Counted from the stretch's first letter, positions 1-5,792 are shown. The stretch: 8,412 nucleotides of DNA from an uncultured Azohydromonas sp. (GCF_937926365.1 NZ_CALAOH010000027.1:1-8412); one strand, 5' to 3'. Made by a program: numbers and translations. Notes: generated by a model from the letters alone, not told the origin.

Positions 1-52
1 ACTTCAGTGCGGTCAACCCTCATGCCCGGCAACCCACTTGAAATTCATCAGA
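1..52. other. Unassigned sequence abutting truncated IS66 tnpC
   Basis: The IS66 transposase reading frame, read on the minus strand, keeps family-like sequence down to the residues GALYKI, whose last codon is at 56-58. After that it runs into a dozen unrelated residues and a stop at 20-22. The first roughly 50 bases are therefore probably not IS66 sequence. They contain no gene I can name. On the minus strand the stretch TTTCAAGTGGGTTG vaguely resembles the internal repeats near the ends of some IS21-type elements, but that is memory only and weak. Confidence 0.4.
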
Positions 53-1145
53 GGCGATCTTGTAAAGGGCCCCGATCTGGCGCAGTGCCTCGGCGGCTAC
101 CTGTGGTTCGGCTGCCTGAGCTTCGAAGTAGTTGCGTCTACAGTGAACCCAGCATTGAGCGTGAGTGACGCCGGTCTTCTTCGCGTATGCGCTATACGCC
201 TCATACCCGTCGGACAAGCAGCACCGCGCCAGGCACGTTGCACAGCCCCAAGGCCTCTTGCACGTGTTCGTGGCGCCGCGACTCGAAGTACGGGAAGCAG
301 ACCTCGTCGAGCTCGCCGTACACCGGCCAGAAGTAGCCCGCGCGCATCTTGCCCACGCCGGCGCGTCCGGCCTTGATGGGCGTCTCGTCCATGGCCTTGA
401 CCCGGGACAGGCGGATGGAGTCGAACTGTGTCTCGTAGATCGGCTGCAGCAGCTGCGCCGCCTGCTGCACCAGTTGCGTCAACCACCCGCGGCTGAGCTT
501 GAAGCCCGCGTCGAGCAGGCGCTGGTGCTGCCGGTACAGAGGAATATGCCAAGCGAACTTGTCCAACACCAAGCCCGCCAGGAAGCTCACGTCGGCGCGG
601 CTGCCGTCGATGACGCCCTCCGGGGCGCTGGGGCAATGCAGCGTCAGGGTGTCGAGCCGCTTGATGACCGGGCGCACGTACTTGAGCACCACATACGCCC
701 CCGGGCGCTGTGCCAGCCGGTAGCTGACCTTCTCGCCGATGACCTCGTACTGCCCGGGCGCGAGCGCCTGGGCCTCGGGGTTGGCCACCTCGATGGTGTG
801 CACCGGCACCTTGGTCTCGTCGAAGAACGACGCGGGAGCGCTGTCATCGGCGAAGTCGCCGCGCGGCTTGCGCCGCTTGTGCGGGCCGACTTCGCTGGTG
901 GACTCGTCTGCCGCGGGTGTGGCAGGAAGCTCTCCCAGCAGCTGTCCCAGGTGCAGTTGCTGGGGGTCTGGCGGCGGCACGAAGCGCTCGCTCTTGCGCC
1001 CGAACAGCTGGCGCTTGAACCAGTCGATCTGGCGCTGCTGTGCCTCGATGAGATCGGCCTGGCGCTGCACCAGCGCTGTGAGCTGCTGCACGTCCAGCAC
1101 GGCCGAATCGGCAGCAGGATCTCGTGGAGGCAGCGTGGTCGACAT
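20..1145 (-). pseudogene. tnpC: IS66 transposase TnpC, frameshifted and C-terminally truncated
   Basis: This is the DDE transposase of the IS66 element. From the ATG at 1145 the product has an N-terminal leucine-rich helix (about residues 17-45), followed by the family sequence FKRQLFGRKSERF at 43-55. A variable linker follows, and a middle domain that lacks the CxxC zinc-ribbon cysteines many IS66 proteins carry. The catalytic core starts at AMDETPIK, with the first Asp at about residue 253. After Leu310 the frame is lost through one extra base: the AA pair at 216-217 should be a single A. The other frame then continues with SDGYEAYSAY, holding the second catalytic Asp, and goes on for about 55 residues to GALYKI. 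Homology ends near position 53, before the third catalytic residue (Glu), so perhaps 150 or more C-terminal residues are missing from a family length of about 510-530. The ATG overlaps the tnpB stop as TGATG, which implies coupled translation. The single-base change could also be a sequencing error, but the truncation alone disables the protein. Confidence 0.88.
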
Positions 1146-1537
1146 CACGCCGATGTTACCGGGGTCGTCAGCGGCATTGAAGTGCCAGCCGGCGCTGCGC
1201 TGCCATGCGCATAGCGCTTGGCCCGGCGGCGCGGCTCGATGCCTTCGAGCATGAGCTTCAACGCCGTCCAGTCCATCTCGCGGTGCGACACCTGCGCCCA
1301 ATCGCTGATGAAACACCCCGCCTCGAGGCGCTTGGCCCAAATGCACCAGCCGCTGCGGTCGAAATACAAAATTCTTGCCTGCGTGCCACGGCGGTTGACG
1401 AACACGAAGAGGTGTCCACTCAACGGGTCCTGCTGCAGACCGTGGCGCGCCAGGGCATAAAGCCCCGTGAAGGAATTGCGCATGTCCACAGGCTTGCCGT
1501 AGAGGAACACGCGGATGCGGCCTTCGGGAAAGAACAT
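1145..1537 (-). CDS. tnpB: IS66 accessory protein TnpB (Orf2)
   Basis: This protein of 130 residues is the conserved second product of IS66 elements, needed for transposition in family members that carry it; its biochemical role is not settled. The diagnostic family sequence is clear: VFLYGKPVDMRNSFTGLYAL near the N-terminus, then GHLFVFVNRRGTQARILYFD and GWCIWAKRLEAG in the middle. The usual length is about 115 residues. This copy is slightly longer because its C-terminus, rich in Arg, Ala and Pro, runs on to the TGATG overlap with tnpC. Its own ATG overlaps the tnpA stop in the same way, and no good Shine-Dalgarno sequence precedes it, so translation probably depends on coupling. The frame is intact. 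Confidence 0.93.
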   Translation of the reverse strand: MFFPEGRIRVFLYGKPVDMRNSFTGLYALARHGLQQDPLSGHLFVFVNRRGTQARILYFDRSGWCIWAKRLEAGCFISDWAQVSHREMDWTALKLMLEGIEPRRRAKRYAHGSAAPAGTSMPLTTPVTSA

Positions 1538-1869
1538 CAGCGCCGCACCAGGTGCAGCACCACGCCGCCGCCGAGCTCGATACGCAAGTCCAGCGCGGGC
1601 AGCGGCGCAGCGCCGGCACCACCGAGCAGCCCCAGGTCCACAAACGCCGCCGGCGCCTCCTGCTTGGACGCCTTCGCCACCACCGCCACAGCAGCCTCAG
1701 CCGGCGTGCGCAGCCGCCGGCGCCAGCGGGTGAAGCTGCTGCGGCACAGTCCCTCAGCGCGGCAGAAGTCCTCCACCGTCATCCTTGCCCCGTCGAAGCG
1801 CTGCAGCACCTCACGCCATGCCGACTCGTCCAGCCGCCTTCTCCTGACGACTTGCCTGCTTGCTTCCAT
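1537..1869 (-). CDS. tnpA: IS66 accessory protein TnpA (Orf1)
   Basis: A 110-residue protein with the N-terminal helix-turn-helix typical of IS66 Orf1: WREVLQRFDGARMTVEDFCR, then GLCRSSFTRWRRRL, at about residues 18-54. This part probably binds DNA. The rest is an Ala-rich linker and a short C-terminal motif, LDLRIELGGGVVLHLVRR, which is common in the family. The ATG at 1869 is chosen because a clear GAGGAG ribosome-binding site lies eight bases upstream (plus-strand 1878-1883). The stop overlaps the tnpB start as TGATG. The frame is intact, so this and tnpB may still be expressed although the transposase is broken. Confidence 0.9.
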   Translation of the reverse strand: MEASRQVVRRRRLDESAWREVLQRFDGARMTVEDFCRAEGLCRSSFTRWRRRLRTPAEAAVAVVAKASKQEAPAAFVDLGLLGGAGAAPLPALDLRIELGGGVVLHLVRR

Positions 1870-1879
1870 CCTTGTCGCT

Positions 1880-1900
1880 CCTCATGCGTTACCGATGAGG
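1880..1900 (-). promoter_or_regulatory. Hairpin overlapping the tnpA ribosome-binding site
   Basis: On the minus strand CCTCAT (1900-1895) can pair with ATGAGG (1885-1880) across a 9-base loop. The second arm contains most of the GAGGAG Shine-Dalgarno sequence of tnpA. Folding would partly hide the ribosome-binding site. The pairing is seen directly; a control role is inferred, and a six-pair stem is only moderately stable. Confidence 0.4.
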
Positions 1901-1916
1901 GCATTGTTCGGATGGC

Positions 1917-1939
1917 AACGCCGCGGTGAAGAACGCCGC
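1917..1939 (-). repeat. Paired 8-bp direct repeats inside the IS66 end
   Basis: GCGGCGTT occurs twice on the minus strand, at plus coordinates 1932-1939 and 1917-1924, with starts 15 bases apart. One copy lies at the inner side of the terminal repeat and the other between it and tnpA. Such iterated sites near IS termini can be transposase contacts, but no evidence here proves that, and GC-rich DNA produces some chance repeats. Confidence 0.35.
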
Positions 1940-1954
1940 AGGGCGACCGCTTAC
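1934..1954 (-). repeat. IS66 terminal inverted repeat, tnpA-proximal end
   Basis: Read outside-in on the minus strand, the end starts GTAAGCGGTCGCCCTGCGGC. IS66-family termini characteristically begin with GTAA and run for 20-30 bases, and the distance to tnpA fits. The partner repeat at the tnpC end is not in the window, so the inner limit cannot be set by comparison. Confidence 0.7.
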
Positions 1955-1976
1955 GCGTATCTGAACAGTATTGGGG

Positions 1977-3767
1977 CTAGTGCTGAAGAATCGTTTCAGA
2001 GGCTTCCTCACTGCGTGTGCTGATGGAGCTCCACGCGGCCTGAGGATCTTCAGATTGCAAGGTACGCTCGATGGCTCCCTGAAGCTTTCGGGTATCGGCG
2101 CGCAGCACTCGCTGTTTGATACCGGCAATCTGCGCCGGGTGCATGGAAAAGCTGCGCAGCCCCATCCCGAGCAACAGCTCCGTGAAAGCGGGATCACCCG
2201 CCATCTCGCCGCAGACGCTGACACCCTTGCCATGGCGTTGCGCACAGGCAATGGTATCGGCAATCAGCGTCAGTACGGCTGGATGCCAGGGATCGTAGAG
2301 ATGCGCCACCTGCTCATCGGCACGGTCAATGGCCAGCGTGTACTGGATCAGATCGTTAGTGCCAATCGAGACGAAATCGAAGTGACGGAAGAAGGCCGGC
2401 AACATCATCACGGCCGCCGGCACTTCGATCATGGCGCCCACCTGTACCTCGCCGATCGGATGTCCGCTATCCAGCAACTGCTGACGCGCGCGCGTGATGA
2501 GCTCCATGGTTTGGCGGATCTCGCGCAGGTGCACCACCATCGGCAACAGCAGTTTGATCTTGCCGTAGGCACTGGCACGCAGGATGGCCCGGATTTGCTG
2601 CCGGAACATGGCCGGCTCGGCCAAGCTCCAGCGGATCGCCCGCAGTCCCAGCGCCGGATTCAACGAATGTTCATGGCGCAGTTCCTGCAGCGACATGCGC
2701 TCCAGCGGCTTGTCCGCGCCGATGTCCACGGTACGAATCGTCACCGGCAGACCCGCCATCGTCTGCACCACCGACCGGTATGCCTCGAACTGCTCTTCCT
2801 CACTGGGTAGCACGCCGCCCCGGTTCATGAACAGGAACTCGGTACGGAACAGCCCGACGCCCACGGCGCCAGCGTCCATCGCGGCCTGCGCGTCGCTGGG
2901 CAGTTCGATGTTGGCCAGCAACTCCACGTTCTCGCCGTCCAGGGTTAGCGCCGGCGTATGACGCAAACGATTCAATCGGGCACGCTCCAACTCGCTCTGG
3001 CGCTGACGGAACCGGTATTCCTCCAGTACGATCGGCGACGGATTGACAATAACCACTCCCGTATCGCCGTCGATCACCACCCAATCGTCCTGGCGGATGA
3101 GCCGGCTGGCCTCGCGCGCGCCCACCACCGCCGGGATGTCCATGCTGCGCGCCACGATAGCGGTATGCGAGGTCTTACCGCCGACGTCTGTGATGAATCC
3201 CGTGAAGACGCTGCGCTTGAACTGCAGCATGTCCGCCGGTGCAATGTCGTTGGCCACCAGCACCAGCGGGTCCTCCCCGGCGACATCCTGTGCCGGCGCC
3301 GCCACCATGGAAACCGAATCCGTGCCATCGCGCGCTAGGGCGCGCAGTAGCCGCTCCGTAACCTGCTCCATGTCGGCCTTGCGGCCTCGCAGGTACTCGT
3401 CTTCCATTTCGTCGAACTGGCGCGCCACCACTTCCAGCTGAGCCGACAGCGCCCATTCGGCGTTGTAGTGGCGCTCCAGGATCCAATGCATGATGGCTTC
3501 GGCCAGTGCCTCGTCATGCAACAGCATCAGGTGCACGTCGAGCAGAGCGGACAGTTCGCTCGGCGCCTCAGGCGGCAAGTCACGTTGCAGTGTGCTGAGC
3601 TCGGCCGCCACAGCATCCCGTGCCCGGCGCAGACGTTCGATCTCGCGGCGCGTCTGGGACGCCGGCACAAAGTAATGCGCCACATCCACGCGACTGGAAG
3701 CCACCAGCACTGCCCGACCGATGGCTACGCCCCGCGAAACGGGCAGCCCGAATACCTGAATGCTCAT
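1977..3767 (-). CDS. ptsI: Phosphoenolpyruvate-protein phosphotransferase (PTS Enzyme I)
   Basis: Enzyme I is the cytoplasmic first step of the phosphotransferase system: it autophosphorylates on histidine with PEP and passes the phosphate to HPr. From the ATG at 3767 the product is 596 residues (family about 570-595). The N-terminal HPr-binding and phosphohistidine domain has the active-site His201 in GGKTSHTAIVARSMDIPAVVG-like context. The C-terminal PEP-binding barrel has Arg308 in GLFRTEFLFMNR, Arg376 in LGLRAIR, Glu448 in AMIEVPAAV, Asp472 in SIGTNDLIQYTLAIDRAD and the acid Cys519 in VCGEMAGD, so all key residues are present. An in-frame ATG at 3800 would add 11 residues, but the family N-terminus (start, short strand, then SRGVAIGRA) fits 3767; neither start has a strong Shine-Dalgarno. 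It lies 97 bp after ptsH. The IS66 remnant ends 22 bp past its stop, so any native terminator or next gene has been displaced. Confidence 0.97.
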   Translation of the reverse strand: MSIQVFGLPVSRGVAIGRAVLVASSRVDVAHYFVPASQTRREIERLRRARDAVAAELSTLQRDLPPEAPSELSALLDVHLMLLHDEALAEAIMHWILERHYNAEWALSAQLEVVARQFDEMEDEYLRGRKADMEQVTERLLRALARDGTDSVSMVAAPAQDVAGEDPLVLVANDIAPADMLQFKRSVFTGFITDVGGKTSHTAIVARSMDIPAVVGAREASRLIRQDDWVVIDGDTGVVIVNPSPIVLEEYRFRQRQSELERARLNRLRHTPALTLDGENVELLANIELPSDAQAAMDAGAVGVGLFRTEFLFMNRGGVLPSEEEQFEAYRSVVQTMAGLPVTIRTVDIGADKPLERMSLQELRHEHSLNPALGLRAIRWSLAEPAMFRQQIRAILRASAYGKIKLLLPMVVHLREIRQTMELITRARQQLLDSGHPIGEVQVGAMIEVPAAVMMLPAFFRHFDFVSIGTNDLIQYTLAIDRADEQVAHLYDPWHPAVLTLIADTIACAQRHGKGVSVCGEMAGDPAFTELLLGMGLRSFSMHPAQIAGIKQRVLRADTRKLQGAIERTLQSEDPQAAWSSISTRSEEASETILQH

Positions 3768-3802
3768 TCGGGGCACTTTAGCAGTGCAAATCCGGCTCAA
3801 GC

Positions 3803-3820
3803 CTTCGGATTGGCCCGAAG
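3803..3820 (-). other. Small hairpin between ptsH and ptsI
   Basis: CTTCGG (3803-3808) and CCGAAG (3815-3820) form a six-pair stem with a six-base loop in the 97-bp ptsH-ptsI gap. No U-tract follows on the minus strand, so it does not look like an intrinsic terminator. It could be an mRNA stability or processing element that adjusts the HPr to EI ratio; that is inference. Confidence 0.3.
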
Positions 3821-3864
3821 CGCAGCATTGCCCTGCCGTGCGTCAAGGCCGGATGTCGGGGGAA

Positions 3865-4134
3865 CTACTGGCCCTCGCCAAACTTGTCGTCCACCAGCGC
3901 CTTCAGCGCCTCGGCGGCGGCCTGCTCGTCGAGGCCTTCAACTTCCAGTTGAATCTCCGCGCCCAGTCCCGCCGCCAGCATCATGACGCCCATGATGCTC
4001 TTGGCATTGACGCGGCGCCCGTTGCGACTGAGGAAAATCTCGGACTTGAAGCTAGCCGCCAACTTGGTGAGCTTGGCCGAAGCGCGGGCGTGCAGGCCCA
4101 ACTTGTTGCTGATGGTCAGCGTGGTCTGAATCAT
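3865..4134 (-). CDS. ptsH: Phosphocarrier protein HPr
   Basis: HPr carries the phosphoryl group from Enzyme I to EIIA proteins in the cytoplasm. The product has 89 residues, the normal family size. The active-site histidine is His15 in NKLGLHARASAKL. Ser46, in NAKSIMGVMML, is the conserved regulatory site phosphorylated by HPr kinase/phosphorylase in organisms that have it, including many betaproteobacteria. The ATG at 4134 is chosen because it gives the family N-terminus; an upstream in-frame extension belongs to another frame of the EIIA gene. The start lies 11 bp after the EIIA stop with no clear Shine-Dalgarno, which suggests coupling to EIIA translation. Its position between EIIA and EI completes a phosphorelay cluster. 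Confidence 0.96.
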   Translation of the reverse strand: MIQTTLTISNKLGLHARASAKLTKLAASFKSEIFLSRNGRRVNAKSIMGVMMLAAGLGAEIQLEVEGLDEQAAAEALKALVDDKFGEGQ

Positions 4135-4145
4135 GGAAAAGCGGC

Positions 4146-4547
4146 TCAGGAGACGGAGTTGTGCGGCATGGGCAGTTGCAGCACGCCCTGGGTGGCACCG
4201 GCCACGGCCCGCGCTGCCAGCGCTTCCAGCGGCTCGGCTGCATAGCACAGCGCACGCCACAGCATCGGCACGTTGACGCCGGCGATCACACGCACGCGCT
4301 GCGCATCGCCCAAGCGCTGCGCCACATTGCAAGGCGTGGCGCCGAAAACATCGGTGAGGACGAGCGCTTCCTCCACACCCAGGCGCTGCAACAGCGAACG
4401 GGCCTGCGCCTCGATGTCCTCGAAACTCGTGTCCGGCTCGACATCCAGCGCCTGCAAAGGCACGCCGCTGTCCGCGAAAGCATGCTGGGCGACCGCCTTC
4501 AGTGCGGAAGCCAGGGGCGCATGGGCGATAAGAAGCAATCCAGCCAT
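4146..4547 (-). CDS. Mannose-family PTS EIIA protein
   Basis: This stand-alone 133-residue protein has the EIIA(Man) fold, which accepts phosphate from HPr on a histidine close to the N-terminus. The candidate phosphorylation site is His9 in GLLLIAHAPLASAL, equivalent to His10 of E. coli ManX, and the family loop ALVLTDVFGATPCNVAQRLG follows at about 81-100. No EIIB, EIIC or EIID domain is attached or nearby. Similar orphan EIIA-HPr-EI clusters in proteobacteria are thought to be regulatory rather than sugar-transporting; what this one controls cannot be told from the sequence. Two in-frame starts nine bases apart are possible, at 4556 (adding MPA) and 4547; 4547 matches the usual family N-terminus. 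A perfect hairpin precedes the start. I leave the symbol blank because ptsN or manX would each suggest a wrong orthology. Confidence 0.9.
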   Translation of the reverse strand: MAGLLLIAHAPLASALKAVAQHAFADSGVPLQALDVEPDTSFEDIEAQARSLLQRLGVEEALVLTDVFGATPCNVAQRLGDAQRVRVIAGVNVPMLWRALCYAAEPLEALAARAVAGATQGVLQLPMPHNSVS

Positions 4548-4561
4548 GGCCGGCATTATGC

Positions 4562-4580
4562 GCAGCCCGTCCAGGGCTGC
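4562..4580 (-). promoter_or_regulatory. Hairpin just upstream of the EIIA start
   Basis: A perfect seven-pair GC-rich stem, GCAGCCC with GGGCTGC, closes a five-base loop in the 31-40 bp gap between the upstream gene and EIIA. Its 3' foot ends five bases before the ATG at 4556 and 14 before the ATG at 4547, exactly where a ribosome-binding site is expected, and no Shine-Dalgarno is visible there. No U-tract follows, so it is not an intrinsic terminator. It may limit initiation or act as an RNA-processing element; the function is inferred. Confidence 0.45.
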
Positions 4581-4587
4581 CGCGCCG

Positions 4588-5121
4588 TCATCCCGACACG
4601 CGCAGCGCATCCATGAAGGTGTGCACGGCCGGTGTGTCCGGTGCACCGTCCAGCACGGTGGCCTGCAGCACCTGCGTGCCACGGGCGAACAGCAACAGTT
4701 GCGCCTGAACAGCCGCGCCATCGGGACGGCGGCCGCTGAGCGCGTAACGGCGCGCCTGCGGATTGGGCGTCATGCCCGGCACCTGCACCGCATCGCCTGG
4801 CGGCAGCGTGGTTTGCAGGTTGCGCGCCTGCGCCGCAGCTAGGGCAGCCAGCGCCGCTTCCACGCGAGCCGGATCCTGCACATCGGCCTGCGCGACGGCA
4901 AAACGCAGCCCCGTGGCTTCGCAGGCATGCAGCGTCAGAGCCACCGGCTGCCCGACCAGCGTGAGGGTGCGGGTCTGGTGCTCGGGCTTGCAGGGAAACA
5001 GCGCCAGCGCACCACCGTCCAACCGCACTTCGCGCCAGTTCAATGCCGGCGTACAGGCCCCCGCGCACAGTGCCAGACCGGCCATCCAGCTTTTCACGCC
5101 GCTGCTCATCATGCCGGCCAT
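4588..5121 (-). CDS. Conserved hypothetical envelope protein, possible lipoprotein
   Basis: I do not recognise a named family, though I recall proteins with a similar CKP-containing N-terminal half in Comamonadaceae. From the ATG at 5121 it has 177 residues. The N-terminus has a lysine followed by a hydrophobic run, KSWMAGLALCAGAC, then TPALNWREVR, which reads as an export signal with a degenerate lipobox (A-G-A before Cys). If lipidated, the mature protein would face the periplasm on a membrane. The mature part has two further cysteines, in LFPCKPEHQ and LHACEATG, which could form a disulfide, and alternating strand-like segments near the C-terminus. Other possible starts are 5184, 5112 and 5109; none has a good Shine-Dalgarno, and 5112 or 5109 would also give a sensible signal. 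The gene is upstream of EIIA on the same strand, 31-40 bp away, so it may be first in the PTS operon. It is divergent from the TlpA-like gene. Function unknown. Confidence 0.75.
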   Translation of the reverse strand: MAGMMSSGVKSWMAGLALCAGACTPALNWREVRLDGGALALFPCKPEHQTRTLTLVGQPVALTLHACEATGLRFAVAQADVQDPARVEAALAALAAAQARNLQTTLPPGDAVQVPGMTPNPQARRYALSGRRPDGAAVQAQLLLFARGTQVLQATVLDGAPDTPAVHTFMDALRVSG

Positions 5122-5270
5122 TATCGGCAGCACCCCATGCCTGTCTTGCCTGCCTTCCCCTGCTGCACATCGCCCTGCGGACACACCGGAGCGGAAATGA
5201 CCGATGTCAAGCCGCCTCCTGGGGGCCTGGCATAAACTGATTCGTTTTCTGCTTCCAGCGAGAGCTTTCC
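5122..5270. promoter_or_regulatory. Divergent intergenic region, hypothetical gene / TlpA-like gene
   Basis: This 149-bp gap must hold the promoters of two divergent transcripts if the minus-strand gene is first in its operon. The only promoter-like element I can point to is an A/T-rich CATAAACT at 5231-5238 on the plus strand, a weak -10 candidate about 33 bases before the TlpA ATG, without a convincing -35 box. No operator palindrome stands out. Confidence 0.3.
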
Positions 5271-5777
5271 ATGAATCTGCGTCGTCCTATCGTCGGTGTG
5301 GCGGCCGCCCTCGCACTGGCCGCGGGCGTGCTGGCCTGGCAAAGCATGGCGACCGCGGAGCCGGCACCGGAGGTGAGCTACACGCTGCTCGACGGCAGCT
5401 CCGGCAGCACCACGGCCCTCAAGGGCAAGGTGGTGCTGGTGAACTTCTGGGCCACCAGCTGCGTCACCTGTGTCAAGGAAATGCCGCAAATCGTCGCTAC
5501 CTACAACAAGTTCAAGAGCCGAGGCTTCGAGACGATCGCGGTGGCCATGAGCTACGACCCGCCAGCCTATGTGTCGAAGTTCGCTCAGACGCGACAACTG
5601 CCCTTCGGCGTGGCCATCGACAACACGGGCCAGATCGCCCAGCGCTTCGGCGATGTCAAGCTCACGCCCACCACCTTCCTGATCGACCAGCAAGGCCGCA
5701 TCGTCAAGCGCTACGTGGGCGAGCCGGACTTCGCCGCGTTGCACGCACTGGTGGAGGATCTGCTCAAGAAGGGGTGA
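5271..5777 (+). CDS. TlpA-like thioredoxin-fold protein
   Basis: This 168-residue protein is probably a periplasm-facing thiol-disulfide oxidoreductase held by an uncleaved or cleaved N-terminal segment: NLRRPIVGVAAALALAAGVLAW has basic residues then a hydrophobic run (about 6-23). The thioredoxin-like AhpC/TSA-Redoxin fold follows: KGKVVLVNFWATSCVTCVKEMP holds the CxxC active site as CVTC, SYDPPAYVSKFAQ is the usual TlpA insert, and KLTPTTFLIDQQGRIVKRYVG carries the cis-proline (TP) that lies opposite the active site. Canonical TlpA or ResA proteins have WCxPC; here a serine precedes the first Cys and Val-Thr lie between, which should shift redox potential. Likely roles are cytochrome c maturation or repair of oxidised envelope thiols, but context does not decide. 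The ATG at 5271 has a weak GAGAG six bases upstream. The gene is divergent from the hypothetical gene and ends at a strong shared terminator. Confidence 0.93.
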   Translation: MNLRRPIVGVAAALALAAGVLAWQSMATAEPAPEVSYTLLDGSSGSTTALKGKVVLVNFWATSCVTCVKEMPQIVATYNKFKSRGFETIAVAMSYDPPAYVSKFAQTRQLPFGVAIDNTGQIAQRFGDVKLTPTTFLIDQQGRIVKRYVGEPDFAALHALVEDLLKKG

Positions 5778-5792
5778 GCCTGCACGGACAGC

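Larger units (their letters stand above)
53..1954 (-). mobile_element. IS66-family insertion sequence, incomplete and inactivated
   Basis: Three minus-strand genes in the order tnpA, tnpB, tnpC, each joined to the next by a TGATG overlap, are the signature organisation of the IS66 family. The tnpA-proximal end is present: a terminal sequence beginning GTAA, as in the family, lies at 1954, 85 bp before the tnpA start. The opposite end is missing, because tnpC is broken off near position 53. With about 1.9 kb of an expected 2.4-2.6 kb left and a frameshift in tnpC, the element is a remnant. It lies just downstream of the ptsI stop. The 8-bp target duplication typical of the family cannot be checked because the other end is absent; the candidate left copy would be 1955-1962. 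Confidence 0.88.

Noticed and set aside
165..1214. Long plus-strand open frame of 349 codons opposite tnpC
   Set aside because: It is an antisense shadow of the GC-rich IS66 transposase gene: Leu-, Arg- and Ala-rich with no family features, while the minus strand encodes clear TnpC.
1955..1962. GCGTATCT as the IS66 target-site duplication
   Set aside because: IS66 elements duplicate 8 bp, but the second copy cannot be seen because the other end of the element is missing.
1971..2810. Plus-strand open frame of 279 codons opposite ptsI
   Set aside because: It lies wholly antisense to the conserved C-terminal domain of Enzyme I and its translation is His-, Gln- and Arg-rich without recognisable motifs.
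3767..3800. Longer ptsI start at 3800
   Set aside because: The 11 extra residues do not fit the Enzyme I N-terminus, and no Shine-Dalgarno supports that ATG.
3803..3820. ptsH-ptsI intergenic hairpin as a transcription terminator
   Set aside because: The stem is only six pairs and no U-tract follows on the transcribed strand; termination here would also cut off ptsI, which normally shares the transcript.
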